Source: Lysinibacillus sphaericus OT4b.31 (GTDB lineage: Bacteria > Bacillota > Bacilli > Bacillales_A > Planococcaceae). From it: a stretch of 64,000 bases of DNA. This document shows, one piece after another, positions 27,137 through 37,401 of this stretch (positions are counted from its first letter, which is position 1; each line of letters starts with the position of its first letter). A model generated the notes under the pieces. The model was not told where the DNA came from, did not search any database, and saw only the letters and a list, made by a program, of their open reading frames with translations. The stretch is taken from the NCBI RefSeq assembly GCF_000392615.1, contig NZ_KB933398.1, positions 2,928,702 through 2,992,701 on the forward strand. The letters run 5' to 3'. The translations under genes and the position numbers were made by a program.

Positions 27137-27863
27137 ATTGACGTTGTTGTATTGCGATCACCTTATCAGGGAAATCTGTAATCCAGCCAACAACAGCTGG
27201 ATGTGGATTCGTCAAAAATTTTTCATTTCCATCAATCGCATAAAAACGACATGCTTTAGCGCTTGCTACACATGCCTCTAAATAGCGTGGTTTATAATAC
27301 TTTTTATGCATATGCACGCTGTCAATTGCTTGGTAATCACATAATAAATCCCATTTCAATTTTTTGGTGGCGATAAGTGCTGTCTCATATTGTGGCGTAT
27401 ATTGTTTCACCATTTCTAATAACTCATAGTGAAACGATGAAAAATGACTGCCCTCAGGTAATGTTAGTCCTTGAAGCATACGGACAAGTGCACCTTTATT
27501 GTCAAGGATAGTCGATTTTAATTCGACATTTAGTGGGAGTTGTTGTGTATTTGCCCACGCTAAAACTGCATCAAACACTGGAATTTTATACGATGAAAAT
27601 AGTCGTGCCCACGGCTTTCCAAGTTTAAACCGCTGTAGCTCATCTATCGTACATGCATTCACAAGTTTATTGATGCCAACTAGTCTTGATAATTGTGGAT
27701 CATGGTACACAACTGGTACCCCTTCTTTTGACAGCTGAATATCTATTTCAATACCGTCAGCTCCAAGCTCTAGTGCTTTTTCAAAAGCTTTAAAACTATT
27801 TTCAAGTGCATAAGCCGAAGCTCCCCGATGTGCAAAAACAGGGACAAACGATTCGTTAGACAT
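27135..27863 (-). CDS. yqiK: Glycerophosphodiester phosphodiesterase
   Basis: Hydrolyses glycerophosphodiesters from phospholipid turnover to glycerol-3-phosphate and an alcohol. The 242-residue TIM-barrel protein has the GDPD signatures FAHRGASAYALENS at the N-terminus (catalytic His), LGADGIEIDIQLSKEGVPVVYHDPQL (metal-binding Glu/Asp and second His) and NVELKS. It has no signal peptide, so it acts in the cytoplasm. The start overlaps the end of the DUF342 gene by eight bases. Position next to the yqzF-type gene matches B. subtilis yqiK. Confidence 0.93.
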   Translation of the reverse strand: MSNESFVPVFAHRGASAYALENSFKAFEKALELGADGIEIDIQLSKEGVPVVYHDPQLSRLVGINKLVNACTIDELQRFKLGKPWARLFSSYKIPVFDAVLAWANTQQLPLNVELKSTILDNKGALVRMLQGLTLPEGSHFSSFHYELLEMVKQYTPQYETALIATKKLKWDLLCDYQAIDSVHMHKKYYKPRYLEACVASAKACRFYAIDGNEKFLTNPHPAVVGWITDFPDKVIAIQQRQ

Positions 27864-29427
27864 TTAATTCACCGAATTCGAGTAAAAATTTACCATTTGT
27901 CACTTTAGTCAATAGTGATGATTTTTTGCCGATTTGAATATACGTACCTGGATGCGCTTCCTTTTTCACGATAATTTCTTCTTTTCCGGCATGGCGCATT
28001 TCATCCATCATTAACTTAATTTCACGATCTACCGTCACTGCCTCGGCCTTCATTTTTGACAAACTCTGCTTGGTTTGCTCAAAAGTAGCAATTTGTTGTG
28101 TAGTCATTTGATTGAGGAGTGGTAATAAGCTCTTAAGCTTCGCTTCATGATCAGCGATTTCCGATTGCAGTTGTTTAAGCATTGTTGCTTTTTCCTGCAT
28201 CAATGAATAGCTCTCCTGTTTATTGACACTTTCAATGATTAAATCTGTTCGACGCTCTAAACGATTTCCAGAAATAGCGGTAACAATAGAACTTTTTGCA
28301 ACAGCTTGACCACCAATAATTTTACCCTTGCGTTCATCTACAAAAATAGAATGTGCCGAAAGTTGCGAGCCAAGTGAATAAAAGCCTATATGGATACTGT
28401 CAGCTGCTACTAAATTGGCTTCATTTACATGTTTTACGAAAATGTTGCCGCCCGCTTCCACAAGCGTAGAGCCAAGGCCAAAAATACCACCCCGAATATA
28501 CACATCACCCTCAATGGATTTGATGAGTTTCGCTCCACTTACGCCTTCTGCTCCTTCAATCGAAATATCGCCTGTCGCAATCACTGTATAACCAGAAGTA
28601 ACAGTCCCTTTAATGCTTAAAGACCCATTAAATTCTAAGTTGCCCGTTCCAACTCCAACATCTCCATTTATTGGTAAATGACGGTTAACGCCTATCATAC
28701 CTTTGACATCATCTAAAACACCAGCTATTTTTGACCGGATGACAGTTTTGCCATCTTCCTCTACTTCATAGGCTGATTTTTTGTCATAACGAATAGGGAA
28801 ATCACGCCCTGGCGCCGCAGCTAAAATGTCACCGCATACATTTTGACCTGGTTGACCTAATGTTGCAGGAATTTTTTCACCAAGCCACGATCCCTCTGAG
28901 ATTTCTGATATAAAATTCATATCATAGTAATCAGCTTTTCCGTCTTCACGAATAACGGGTTTTCTCTCTGGTTTTGGTAAATATGTAATTTGCGCATCTG
29001 TTCCTGCTACCGGTGATGTTCCTTGAGCAATTAAAAATGCTTTCCCTGGTTCAATTTTAGTAATATCAAAATCTAAAATTCCATGTGTAATACCTTCGTT
29101 TGCTAGTGTTTCAACTATTTGTTGAGTTAACTTATCTTTATTCTTATGAATGTAGTCTGTTGTTTCATATATAAATATAGAGGCAGACATTTTATCTCGT
29201 GCAATTTCAGCTTCTACATTTGGAAGCCAACGTCCAATTTCAACAGGACTTGTACCTTCTGTCGCTAATACAGTTTTCAATGTAGAAAAATTAGACAGTT
29301 TTAATCGTGGATGACTACGTAAGATGCCGTCAAATTCTTTTAATGGAAAACCAGCACTATATGTAAGCATAAATACCTTTCCGTTTTCTTCCGATATTTC
29401 GAAGTTATCATTCCGAACTAGGATCAC
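27856..29427 (-). CDS. DUF342/FapA-type protein
   Basis: A 523-residue cytoplasmic protein. The N-terminal 110 residues look like a small alpha/beta domain, followed by a long stretch of glycine-rich beta-helix turns (about residues 180-400: GDILAAAPGRDF, GDVGVGTGNLEFNGSLSIKG and so on) typical of DUF342, and then a coiled coil (about 405-480) and a small C-terminal beta part. Members are often annotated flagellar assembly protein A or polymer-forming; molecular function is not settled. GTG start with GGAGGAGG just upstream. It sits between spo0A and the glycerophosphodiesterase, and overlaps the latter. A role in sporulation or cell-surface biology is only a guess. Confidence 0.85.
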   Translation of the reverse strand: MILVRNDNFEISEENGKVFMLTYSAGFPLKEFDGILRSHPRLKLSNFSTLKTVLATEGTSPVEIGRWLPNVEAEIARDKMSASIFIYETTDYIHKNKDKLTQQIVETLANEGITHGILDFDITKIEPGKAFLIAQGTSPVAGTDAQITYLPKPERKPVIREDGKADYYDMNFISEISEGSWLGEKIPATLGQPGQNVCGDILAAAPGRDFPIRYDKKSAYEVEEDGKTVIRSKIAGVLDDVKGMIGVNRHLPINGDVGVGTGNLEFNGSLSIKGTVTSGYTVIATGDISIEGAEGVSGAKLIKSIEGDVYIRGGIFGLGSTLVEAGGNIFVKHVNEANLVAADSIHIGFYSLGSQLSAHSIFVDERKGKIIGGQAVAKSSIVTAISGNRLERRTDLIIESVNKQESYSLMQEKATMLKQLQSEIADHEAKLKSLLPLLNQMTTQQIATFEQTKQSLSKMKAEAVTVDREIKLMMDEMRHAGKEEIIVKKEAHPGTYIQIGKKSSLLTKVTNGKFLLEFGELNV

Positions 29428-29753
29428 GTTACCTCCTCCTTCCCTCTATCTGTAAGTATATACAATCTATTTACATTTGTTTAGAGACAATTGTCACTAC
29501 TCACAAAGAAAATACCCCTACTTTATCAGTAATGTTACGATAGAATCCAAGCATTTTCATCGGCAATAATAGCCTATTTATACTATACAAAAACATAATT
29601 TACGTCATTAAAAGGTTGGTACTGCCATAATTGTACAAAATTTCTGTAAAATAAAGTCAGTCTATATTTTATCTTTTTCTACACTTAACTACTAGGGATG
29701 TCTTCCTCACTATTTTTTGTTTACTTAGTATTGGGTCTTGTCTCCTAAATTGC
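29428..29753. other. Upstream region of the DUF342 gene
   Basis: AT-rich, no open frame worth calling. On the minus strand TATAGTATAAAT around 29575-29590 could serve as a -10 region, without a convincing -35. The far end holds the spo0A terminator. Confidence 0.3.
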
Positions 29754-29803
29754 AAAAAAAATACGCCTCTCAAACAGTCAGCGCAAACTGTCTAAAAAGG
29801 CGT
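29754..29803 (-). terminator. Intrinsic terminator of spo0A
   Basis: A two-part stem (ACGCCT/AGGCGT outside, AGACAGT/ACTGTTT inside) is followed on the minus strand by eight T residues, about 90 bases after the spo0A stop. Confidence 0.85.
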
Positions 29804-29894
29804 TATAAATTTCGCTATATCAGCGTTATCTAAAATAGATTTACCTAGTTATTCTCCGCTAAGCTATCGTACATAAACCCTAGTCTTACCAACG

Positions 29895-30686
29895 TTAGCT
29901 CGCCATCATATCGATGCGAATCTTGTCCGCAATCATAGCGATGAATTCGCTATTTGTCGGCTTGGACTTTAAGTGATGCACCGTATAACCGAACATCGAC
30001 GAAATAGACTCATAATTGCCACGATTCCAGGCAACTTCAATGGCATGACGAATGGCACGTTCTACACGTGACGGCGTTGTATTGAATTTTTTCGCGATTT
30101 CTGGATATAGAATTTTCGTCACAGAACCTAATAACTCGATATCTTCATACACCATTTGAATCGCCTCACGTAAATAAGAGTAACCTTTAATATGGGCTGG
30201 AACACCGATTTCTTTAATAATGGCTGTAATCGTACTGTCTAATTGATGCTGATTTAATTTCTGAGGAGCTGTTTGTTGTAAAACACTTGTCTTTTTCGGT
30301 AATGTAGCCTTTTGACCTGCACAATGCAAGATCTTCTGAACCAACTGATCGAACTCAAATGGCTTTAACATAAAGTATGAAGCCCCTAAATCTACTGCTT
30401 GTTTCATAACATCCTCTTGTCCAAATGCAGTTAACATAATGACTTGTATAGAAGACATACGGTCATTTTGATACATGGCCTCTAATACCGCTAACCCATC
30501 AAGATGTGGCATGATAATATCTAGCAATAAAATATCTGGTGTAAACTCTTCAAGCATTTGAAGACAAATTTTACCATTTGAAGCAGTTGCAATTATTTCA
30601 ATCTCCGGATGTCCTTGAAAATACTGTTCCATTGTTTTTAATAACTCACGATTATCATCTGCTATCGCCACTTTTACTTTTGTCAT
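29895..30686 (-). CDS. spo0A: Sporulation master regulator Spo0A
   Basis: Response regulator at the end of the sporulation phosphorelay; phosphorylated Spo0A binds 0A boxes and starts sporulation. The 263 residues hold a receiver domain with acidic pocket (ADDNRELL at 9-11), phosphorylated Asp in [15 protein letters not shown] (about 56) and conserved Lys in MLKPFE, then a Gln/Pro-rich linker and the sigA-type DNA-binding domain ([19 protein letters not shown] recognition helix). AAGGAGG precedes the ATG. It follows spoIVB, as in all endospore formers of this group. Confidence 0.99.
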   Translation of the reverse strand: MTKVKVAIADDNRELLKTMEQYFQGHPEIEIIATASNGKICLQMLEEFTPDILLLDIIMPHLDGLAVLEAMYQNDRMSSIQVIMLTAFGQEDVMKQAVDLGASYFMLKPFEFDQLVQKILHCAGQKATLPKKTSVLQQTAPQKLNQHQLDSTITAIIKEIGVPAHIKGYSYLREAIQMVYEDIELLGSVTKILYPEIAKKFNTTPSRVERAIRHAIEVAWNRGNYESISSMFGYTVHHLKSKPTNSEFIAMIADKIRIDMMAS

Positions 30687-30773
30687 TTCAATTCCTCCTT
30701 CTGGACTTCGCTTTGAATTATCAAAGCGTTAAACCTTTTTCCCCTTTATGCCTTTTTGACACACTGTGGAATT

Positions 30774-30780
30774 TTCGACA
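30774..30780 (-). promoter_or_regulatory. 0A box upstream of spo0A
   Basis: The minus strand reads TGTCGAA, the core Spo0A-binding site, about 90 bases before the spo0A start. AAAGGTTTTT stands about 17 bases before it and GAAA overlaps it, resembling a sigma-H promoter (consensus RnAGGAWWW then GAAT). This would be the autoregulated sporulation promoter. Confidence 0.5.
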
Positions 30781-31010
30781 TTTTTGTGTTAAAAACCTTT
30801 TCTATTTCCAAAAATGAGTATGTAGTCCGATACTTTCTTTTTATATCGACAATTTACGATATTTCCCAGTGAAATGTCGTGCGCTCATAAGGTTTATTTT
30901 AGTTAAAAATTACATATAAAACTACACTTTTTTTTAAGTATCGATAAATCCCTCTTATTTTGGTATGAAATACTTGGTGAATGAGATAATATATTGCATA
31001 AACTTTAGAG

Positions 31011-31037
31011 AACGGAGCTACCAAAGGCAGCCCCGTT
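31011..31037 (-). terminator. Hairpin after spoIVB
   Basis: A 9-bp stem with one wobble pair immediately after the spoIVB stop; no clear T run follows, so it may be a weak terminator before the spo0A promoter. Confidence 0.5.
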
Positions 31038-31039
31038 AT

Positions 31040-31990
31040 TTATTCATGTGATTTATTTAACATTTCTGCAACTGTAATTGCTGCCCCTTTTTTAGGTTCC
31101 TCCACAAACATATGTGTGACTGCACCTACAAAACGACCGTCTTGAATGATAGGGCTACCACTCATACCCTGCAGGATGCCACCTGTTTTCTCGATAAGCT
31201 TTTGGTCAGACACGACAAACTCAAGTCGTCCATTTTCAACTTTTGTGATATCTATTGAAAATGTTTCCACCTTACTGCCCTCAATCGCCGTATAGATTTG
31301 AGCTTTACCTGTTTTTATATCTTTTTCATGCATAATTTCAATTGCTTTTGGCAACCTTTGTTGATAACTGTCTTCCCAACGTCCAAAAATACCATAAACT
31401 GTATTTTTATCAATACTACCTAGTCGTTCTTGGTGTTTTTCAATGGAAGAAATTTTGTAGCCTGGTTGCCCAGGTGTGCTTTTACGGATTTGTTGGATGG
31501 AAGCTAAAAAAATGGAACCAGCTCGAAAGACAGGGGCTTCTTGTAAGGTTGAGTCAACAATTTGATGGCCTAATGCACCGTAATTTTTTGTCTCTGGATC
31601 AATGTATGTCAATGTCCCTACTCCATCTGTTTCATCTTTCAAAAAAGAAATAACATGTTCTGCTTCTTTGTCCTTTAATTCAACTGTTACTTGTTTTCCT
31701 TCACTTTTCATCGTCCATGTCTGTTGACCCTGTTGTGCAATAGCTTGTTTGGCATCATCAAGTGTTTTTACAGTGGTATCATTTATTTTTTCAATGACTG
31801 CACCACCCTTCATCCATTGATTGGAAGCTAACAACACATCATGAGCAACAAATACATGAGATAACTGAAGTTGAATCCCAATTGCTTCGCCCATCGGAAT
31901 AAGCTTTTTGGCCGCAAAAGCTTGAATGGGCAAACATAAGAACACGATGAGCATAGGCAAAATGACAAATTGACGCCAACGACGATTCAT
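31040..31990 (-). CDS. spoIVB: SpoIVB serine peptidase (S55)
   Basis: Forespore-secreted serine protease that cleaves SpoIVFA and so triggers pro-sigma-K processing. The protein of 316 residues starts with a signal/anchor helix (residues 6-22), then a PDZ domain (about 35-95) and the S55 peptidase domain with the histidine in YGALGHQIVD (about 165) and the serine in GMSGSPIIQDG (about 287). The start at 31990 has GGAGGTG six bases upstream; a longer frame to 32074 does not. It is shorter than the 426-residue B. subtilis protein, mainly before the PDZ domain. Confidence 0.95.
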   Translation of the reverse strand: MNRRWRQFVILPMLIVFLCLPIQAFAAKKLIPMGEAIGIQLQLSHVFVAHDVLLASNQWMKGGAVIEKINDTTVKTLDDAKQAIAQQGQQTWTMKSEGKQVTVELKDKEAEHVISFLKDETDGVGTLTYIDPETKNYGALGHQIVDSTLQEAPVFRAGSIFLASIQQIRKSTPGQPGYKISSIEKHQERLGSIDKNTVYGIFGRWEDSYQQRLPKAIEIMHEKDIKTGKAQIYTAIEGSKVETFSIDITKVENGRLEFVVSDQKLIEKTGGILQGMSGSPIIQDGRFVGAVTHMFVEEPKKGAAITVAEMLNKSHE

Positions 31991-32122
31991 ACGACACCTC
32001 CTTTTCATTTTAGTCTTGTTACTATGTGTTTTTGTATCATTCTTATAAGCGGTAAATATTTGCGCAAAATGCAAAAAACCCAGAAACAGTTGAAATTGTT
32101 TCTGGATATTTTTAAAATAATG

Positions 32123-33814
32123 TTAACGCATGCGTTTTTTTCGCTCATTGGCCATGTTTAAAAGCTCTGTTGCGTGCTGTAAAGTTAAGTCTGTAATTTC
32201 AGCACCTGACATCATTCTACTTACTTCTTCAATGCGCGCATGTGTATCTATTTCAGCCAATGACGTAAACGTACGGTCATGCTCGACTTCTTTTTTTATA
32301 AAATAATGATGATCTGCCATTGCAGCCACTTGTGGTAAATGTGAAATACATAACACTTGAGAATTAATAGAAATTGCGGCAATTTTTTCAGCAATTGCTT
32401 GTGCCACTCGACCACTCACACCTGTATCAACCTCATCAAAAATAATGGATGTTACACCATTCGATGAAGAGAAAATGGTCTTTAACGCTAACATCATACG
32501 CGATAATTCACCGCCAGAAGCAATTTTCGGTAAAGATTTCGGTGGTTCTCCGACATTCGTTGAAATATAGAATATGACCTGATCTTTACCATTTGCATCG
32601 AAATAAGGCAAAGCATCAAAATTCACGATAAACTTTGCTTTTTCCATATGTAATTCCCGCAACTCAGCCATAATAGCTTCACTTAATTCATGAGCAGCTA
32701 CTTTCCGGACATTAGATAGTTCTGTTGCTAATTCATTCAAAATTTCTTCCATTTCAAGAACTTTACGTTCTTTCACTTGTAAAATTTCGTCACGATTTAA
32801 TAACTCGTTCAGCTCTGTTTTAATTTTTTCATAATAGGTTAAAATATCTTCAACCGTTGCTCCATATTTACGCTTCATGTTTTGTAAAAGAGCAAGTCGT
32901 TGCTCGACTTCGTTTAGTCGGGCTGGATCAAATTCGAGTTCGTCTAGTACATTTTTCACCTGATAGGCTGCATCCTGCAAAGCATAAAACGCTGTTGTGA
33001 CAGCTTCCGAAGCATCTTTAAATTGTTCATCAATGGTAGCAGCATCCTCTAAAGCTCCCATGGCACTACCAATCCAGTCCAAGCCTTTCGTTTCTCCTTG
33101 GATTGCTTCATAAGCTGCACTAGATCGTTCAAAAATTTTATTGAAGTTCATCAGACGGCGACGTTCATCGAGCAGCTCGTCTTCCTCACCTAGTTTTAAA
33201 TTTGCGTCTTCTAATTCTTTCATTTGAAACTGGTACAAATCAATGCGTTGCGCCATTATCTGCTCATCTATAGAAATCGATGCCAATTCTTTCTTCAACG
33301 CTCGATATTCTTCATATTGCTTACCGTATATATCTTGAATGGGTGTAAGCTGTTCCTCAGCAAATTGGTCAAGTAAATGAATATGTTGTTTTTCATCCAT
33401 TAATTCTTGGTTTTCATGCTGGCCATGAATGTCAATCAGACTAGCCCCGATATCCCGTAATACGGATAATGGAACAAGTTTGCCATTCACACGACAGATA
33501 CTTTTACCAGTGTCATTCAAATCACGACGCAATATGATGGTATCTTCTTCTATTTCTATACCGGCATCCTCTAATTTTTTGTAAACAAGGTGTACAGGAC
33601 TTGGAATTTGGAATAATCCACCTAACTCTGCTTTTTTAGCGCCATGGCGAATAAATTCTGAATTTCCTCTACCACCAGCAAGTAAATGCACGGCATCAAT
33701 AATAATCGATTTCCCTGCTCCTGTTTCTCCCGTTAACACCGTTAAACCATCTGAAAAGCTAACTGTTAAATCCTCAATGATGGCAAAGTTTCGAATACTA
33801 AGCTCTCTTAACAC
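32123..33814 (-). CDS. recN: DNA repair protein RecN
   Basis: SMC-like ATPase that gathers at double-strand breaks and helps recombination. The 563 residues show Walker A LTGETGAGKSIIIDAV at about residue 28-43, two long coiled-coil arms (about 150-370), the ABC signature SGGELSRMMLALK near 435 and Walker B SIIFDEVDTGVSG. It starts with GTG preceded by AGAGGTGA. Position between argR and spoIVB is conserved in the group. Confidence 0.98.
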   Translation of the reverse strand: MLRELSIRNFAIIEDLTVSFSDGLTVLTGETGAGKSIIIDAVHLLAGGRGNSEFIRHGAKKAELGGLFQIPSPVHLVYKKLEDAGIEIEEDTIILRRDLNDTGKSICRVNGKLVPLSVLRDIGASLIDIHGQHENQELMDEKQHIHLLDQFAEEQLTPIQDIYGKQYEEYRALKKELASISIDEQIMAQRIDLYQFQMKELEDANLKLGEEDELLDERRRLMNFNKIFERSSAAYEAIQGETKGLDWIGSAMGALEDAATIDEQFKDASEAVTTAFYALQDAAYQVKNVLDELEFDPARLNEVEQRLALLQNMKRKYGATVEDILTYYEKIKTELNELLNRDEILQVKERKVLEMEEILNELATELSNVRKVAAHELSEAIMAELRELHMEKAKFIVNFDALPYFDANGKDQVIFYISTNVGEPPKSLPKIASGGELSRMMLALKTIFSSSNGVTSIIFDEVDTGVSGRVAQAIAEKIAAISINSQVLCISHLPQVAAMADHHYFIKKEVEHDRTFTSLAEIDTHARIEEVSRMMSGAEITDLTLQHATELLNMANERKKRMR

Positions 33815-33967
33815 AAAATGTCACCTCTGTATCAAATTCTCCCTGTTATTTTTCCCGTTACTAACTGGTGCAAATACTAAGTCTTTCACATCAAAATACA
33901 GACTATGAAAAGTTATGCCCCTATTAGTTCAACTAAAAATCAGGGAACCAACGATTAAAGTTTCACT

Positions 33968-34417
33968 TTATAACATTTCTAACAAGCGATTTTTTGTATT
34001 TTCACGCTCATTTTCGTCGCGACAAATGATTAAAATTGTATCGTCCCCAGAAATAGTTCCTAAAATTTCTGGCCAATCTAAATGGTCAAGAAGCGATGCG
34101 ATGGCATTCGCATTTCCTGGAAGTGCCTTCATGACTAAAAAATGCGAAGCACCATCAATACTAATAAAAGCATCTGCTAATGCACGGTGTAATTTTTGTA
34201 CAGGATTGAATCGTTGGTCTGCGGGTAAGCTATATTTGTAACGTCCATCTTGCAATGGTACCTTGACAAGGTGCAATTCTTTAATATCTCGTGAGACTGT
34301 TGCTTGCGTCACATTATAGCCTGCATCCTTTAAAAAATCGACTAAATCATCTTGAGTTTCAATTTCATGATTTGCAATAATATCCCTAATTCGTATATGT
34401 CTTTGACTTTTATTCAT
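33968..34417 (-). CDS. argR: Arginine repressor ArgR/AhrC
   Basis: Hexameric arginine-sensing regulator: represses arginine biosynthesis and activates catabolism. The 149 residues have a winged helix at the N-terminus ([20 protein letters not shown]) and the C-terminal arginine-binding core with [20 protein letters not shown] and [15 protein letters not shown]. The ATG at 34417 lies six bases after GAGGTG and gives the same length as B. subtilis AhrC. Confidence 0.97.
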   Translation of the reverse strand: MNKSQRHIRIRDIIANHEIETQDDLVDFLKDAGYNVTQATVSRDIKELHLVKVPLQDGRYKYSLPADQRFNPVQKLHRALADAFISIDGASHFLVMKALPGNANAIASLLDHLDWPEILGTISGDDTILIICRDENERENTKNRLLEML

Positions 34418-34517
34418 ATCCGTCACCTCTTATAAATAGTTAAGTATTTGTATATTTACACTACCATCTTGAACATAAAAGCACAAGAAAAAACACGGCT
34501 CTACTAGCGAGCACGTG

Positions 34518-35336
34518 TTATTTTAGTGCACTATGCGCTTCTTCAACGAGTGCATTAAAAGTTGTATATGCAGGAATTTTTTCCGCATCTACTGGATTCA
34601 CTAAATGGAATAAAAATTCAATATTACCTTCGCCACCTGTAATTGGCGAAAAAGATGCATCCTTGACAATAAATCCAACTTGTGTGGCCATTTTTGCAGT
34701 CTTTTCTAAGACATCAAGGTGTACCTTTTTATCACGAACAATGCCCTTTTTACCTACATTTTCTTTTCCGGCTTCAAACTGTGGCTTTACTAAAGCCATG
34801 ACATCCCCACCAGGCATTAATACTGTTTTTAAAACTGGTAAAATTAAAGATAATGAAATAAAGCTGACATCTATTGTGGCAAAGTCAGGCAATCCCTTTG
34901 TTAAATCAGCCGCCGTCGTATAGCGAAAATTTGTTTTTTCCATAACGGTTACACGTTCATCGGATCGTATTTTCCATGCAAGCTGATTTGAACCTACATC
35001 TAATGCATAACAATGTCTTGCACCATTTTGTAGGGCACAATCTGTAAAGCCACCTGTAGAGGAGCCGATGTCCAACATCAGCTTACCTTCTACAGACATA
35101 TCAAAAATTTGTAGTGCTTTTTCCAGTTTCAAGCCTCCACGGCTCACATACTTTAAATCTGAACCTTTTACTTGTAGTGGTGCATCGATAACAATTTTTT
35201 CTCCGGCCTTATCAATGCGAATTTCATTTGAAAAGACAAGCCCAGCCATAATAGAGCGTTTCGCCTTTTCTCGTGTTTCACACAGTCCACGCTCTACAAG
35301 TAAAATATCTACACGTTCTTTCGGTTGTTTTGTCAT
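34518..35336 (-). CDS. yqxC: TlyA-family rRNA methyltransferase (YqxC)
   Basis: S4-domain plus FtsJ-like methyltransferase, related to TlyA, which 2'-O-methylates rRNA in other bacteria. The 272 residues start with an S4 RNA-binding fold (RVDILLVERGLCETREKAKR) and continue with the SAM-binding motif LDIGSSTGGFTDCALQNGA near residue 87 and the catalytic ALVKPQFEAG. The ATG shares a base with the dxs stop (TAATG), so it is coupled to dxs. The rRNA target in bacilli is inferred from TlyA, not shown. Confidence 0.93.
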   Translation of the reverse strand: MTKQPKERVDILLVERGLCETREKAKRSIMAGLVFSNEIRIDKAGEKIVIDAPLQVKGSDLKYVSRGGLKLEKALQIFDMSVEGKLMLDIGSSTGGFTDCALQNGARHCYALDVGSNQLAWKIRSDERVTVMEKTNFRYTTAADLTKGLPDFATIDVSFISLSLILPVLKTVLMPGGDVMALVKPQFEAGKENVGKKGIVRDKKVHLDVLEKTAKMATQVGFIVKDASFSPITGGEGNIEFLFHLVNPVDAEKIPAYTTFNALVEEAHSALK

Positions 35337-37237
35337 TATTTGTTTAAACCTACTTGCTGTTTTTGTTGTAGTAACACATGCATTCGTGCTACTGTATCTT
35401 CTGCTGTCATATGGATTTCTGCAAGCAATTGGTCTACATTGCCATGCTCGATAAATTGGTCTGGGATACCCATGCGATCGATAAGTGCATTTAAATAGCC
35501 GTGGTCATGAGCAAATTCGAGCACACCGCTACCAAAACCGCCTTGTAATATCGCCTCTTCAATCGTTAGTACTGGCATATGATTCGTTAAAATACGATGT
35601 AGCATATCTTCATCCATCGGTTTAATGAATCGTGCATTGACCACTTCTACGTCGATACCTTGTTGTGCTAAAAGATTTGCAGCTTCCATAGCCATTGGAA
35701 TTGTCGTTCCAAATGTTAAAATAGCAGCGTCTTTTCCTGCTCGCAATACTTCCCAGCTACCAATCGGCAAACTCATTAGTTCATCATCCATCGGTACCCC
35801 TAAACCATTGCCTCGCGGATAGCGAAGCGCAATCGGTCCACCATCATAATCGATCGCTGTTTTCACCATATGCTGTCCTTCATTTTCATCCTTAGGCATC
35901 ATAATGGTCATATTTGGCAAATGACGAAGGAATGCAATGTCAAATACACCTTGGTGTGTTTCACCATCTGCTCCAACTAAACCGGCACGGTCAATACCAA
36001 TAAAGACATTTAAATTTGGCCGTGCAATATCATGAAGGACCTGATCGTAAGCACGTTGTAAAAACGTTGAGTAAATAGCTAGAAATGGCTTCATTTTCTG
36101 TGTCGCAAGACCTGCCGCCATCGTTGCAGCATGCTGCTCAGCTATCCCAACATCAAAGAAACGTTTAGGAAAATCTTGTTGAATTCCTTGTAATTTTGAG
36201 CCCACTGGCATTGCAGGAGTAATTGTGACAATACGCTCATCTTCATGTGAAATTTTGCGAACTGTCTCAGCGATTAAACTGCTCCAAGCAGGACCTTTTG
36301 TTTCTGATTTCACAAATGCGCCAGTCTCCATTTTATAAGGACCTGTCCCATGCCAATTACCAATTGTATCATCTTCAGCAGGTTTGTAACCTTTACCCTT
36401 TTTCGTAATAACATGAACAAGGACAGGGCCATTTACCTTTTTAGCATACGATAACGTCGTTTCAAGTGCGTCAAAATCATGTCCATCGATTGGTCCTAAA
36501 TATTTAAAGCCCAATTCTTCAAAGAAAACACCTGATACAACCATATATTTCAAACTATCTTTTAAACGTTCTGCTGTTGATGCAAGTTTACCACCAAGAA
36601 CAGGTATTTTATTTATTAATGATTCTAATTCTTCTTTGGCTTTGGAATATTCCTTGGCCGTGCGCAGACGACCGAGTACACTATGCAAGGCACCAACGTT
36701 CGGTGCAATCGACATTTCATTATCATTTAAAATGACAATCATATTTGTTTTCGCATGGCCAATATGATTTAACGCCTCTAGCGCCATACCGCCTGTTAAG
36801 GCCCCGTCCCCGATAATAGGGACCACAAAGTTTTTTTCGTTTTTAATATCACGTGCTGCTGCCATACCCATAGCTGCTGACAAAGAAGTCGAGCTATGAC
36901 CTGTTTCCCATTCATCATGTTCACTCTCCACAAGCTTTGGAAATCCACAAAGCCCTTTGAACTGACGTAATGTATCAAATTGACTCGCGCGACCTGTCAA
37001 AATTTTATGCACGTAAGCTTGGTGGCCAACATCCCATAAAAACTTATCTTTTGGACTGTCAAACATTTTATGAAGCATAATTGTGAGCTCCACAACGCCT
37101 AGGTTTGGTCCGATATGACCACCTGTGACAGAACATTTTTCGATTAAGAAGGTACGAATTTCTTTTGCAAGCTGTTCGAGCTCCTTCTTATTTAAGTTTT
37201 TTAAAAAGGATGGACTAGAGATCTTGTTTAAATCCAC
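35336..37237 (-). CDS. dxs: 1-deoxy-D-xylulose-5-phosphate synthase
   Basis: First enzyme of the MEP isoprenoid pathway, joining pyruvate and glyceraldehyde-3-phosphate with thiamine diphosphate. The motifs are complete: [16 protein letters not shown] near residue 40, the TPP site [20 protein letters not shown] near 145-165 and [15 protein letters not shown] near 420. I place the start at GTG 37237, which gives 633 residues, the length of B. subtilis Dxs; a frame extending to 37270 begins without a clear site. ispA lies 165 bases upstream, so early and later isoprenoid steps are side by side. Confidence 0.97.
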   Translation of the reverse strand: MDLNKISSPSFLKNLNKKELEQLAKEIRTFLIEKCSVTGGHIGPNLGVVELTIMLHKMFDSPKDKFLWDVGHQAYVHKILTGRASQFDTLRQFKGLCGFPKLVESEHDEWETGHSSTSLSAAMGMAAARDIKNEKNFVVPIIGDGALTGGMALEALNHIGHAKTNMIVILNDNEMSIAPNVGALHSVLGRLRTAKEYSKAKEELESLINKIPVLGGKLASTAERLKDSLKYMVVSGVFFEELGFKYLGPIDGHDFDALETTLSYAKKVNGPVLVHVITKKGKGYKPAEDDTIGNWHGTGPYKMETGAFVKSETKGPAWSSLIAETVRKISHEDERIVTITPAMPVGSKLQGIQQDFPKRFFDVGIAEQHAATMAAGLATQKMKPFLAIYSTFLQRAYDQVLHDIARPNLNVFIGIDRAGLVGADGETHQGVFDIAFLRHLPNMTIMMPKDENEGQHMVKTAIDYDGGPIALRYPRGNGLGVPMDDELMSLPIGSWEVLRAGKDAAILTFGTTIPMAMEAANLLAQQGIDVEVVNARFIKPMDEDMLHRILTNHMPVLTIEEAILQGGFGSGVLEFAHDHGYLNALIDRMGIPDQFIEHGNVDQLLAEIHMTAEDTVARMHVLLQQKQQVGLNK

Positions 37238-37401
37238 CTTTTTCACACACCTTTTCAATAAATTATTCACCGCATTCGTGTTTCCACCATTATAACAGTG
37301 TTATCATTATGCTAAAAGTACGAACACTTTATTGTTTACACATTGGCAAACGTCCTCACCTATTCTAGCATAATTGTTCCCTTTAACGCCTTGTTTTTCT
37401 C

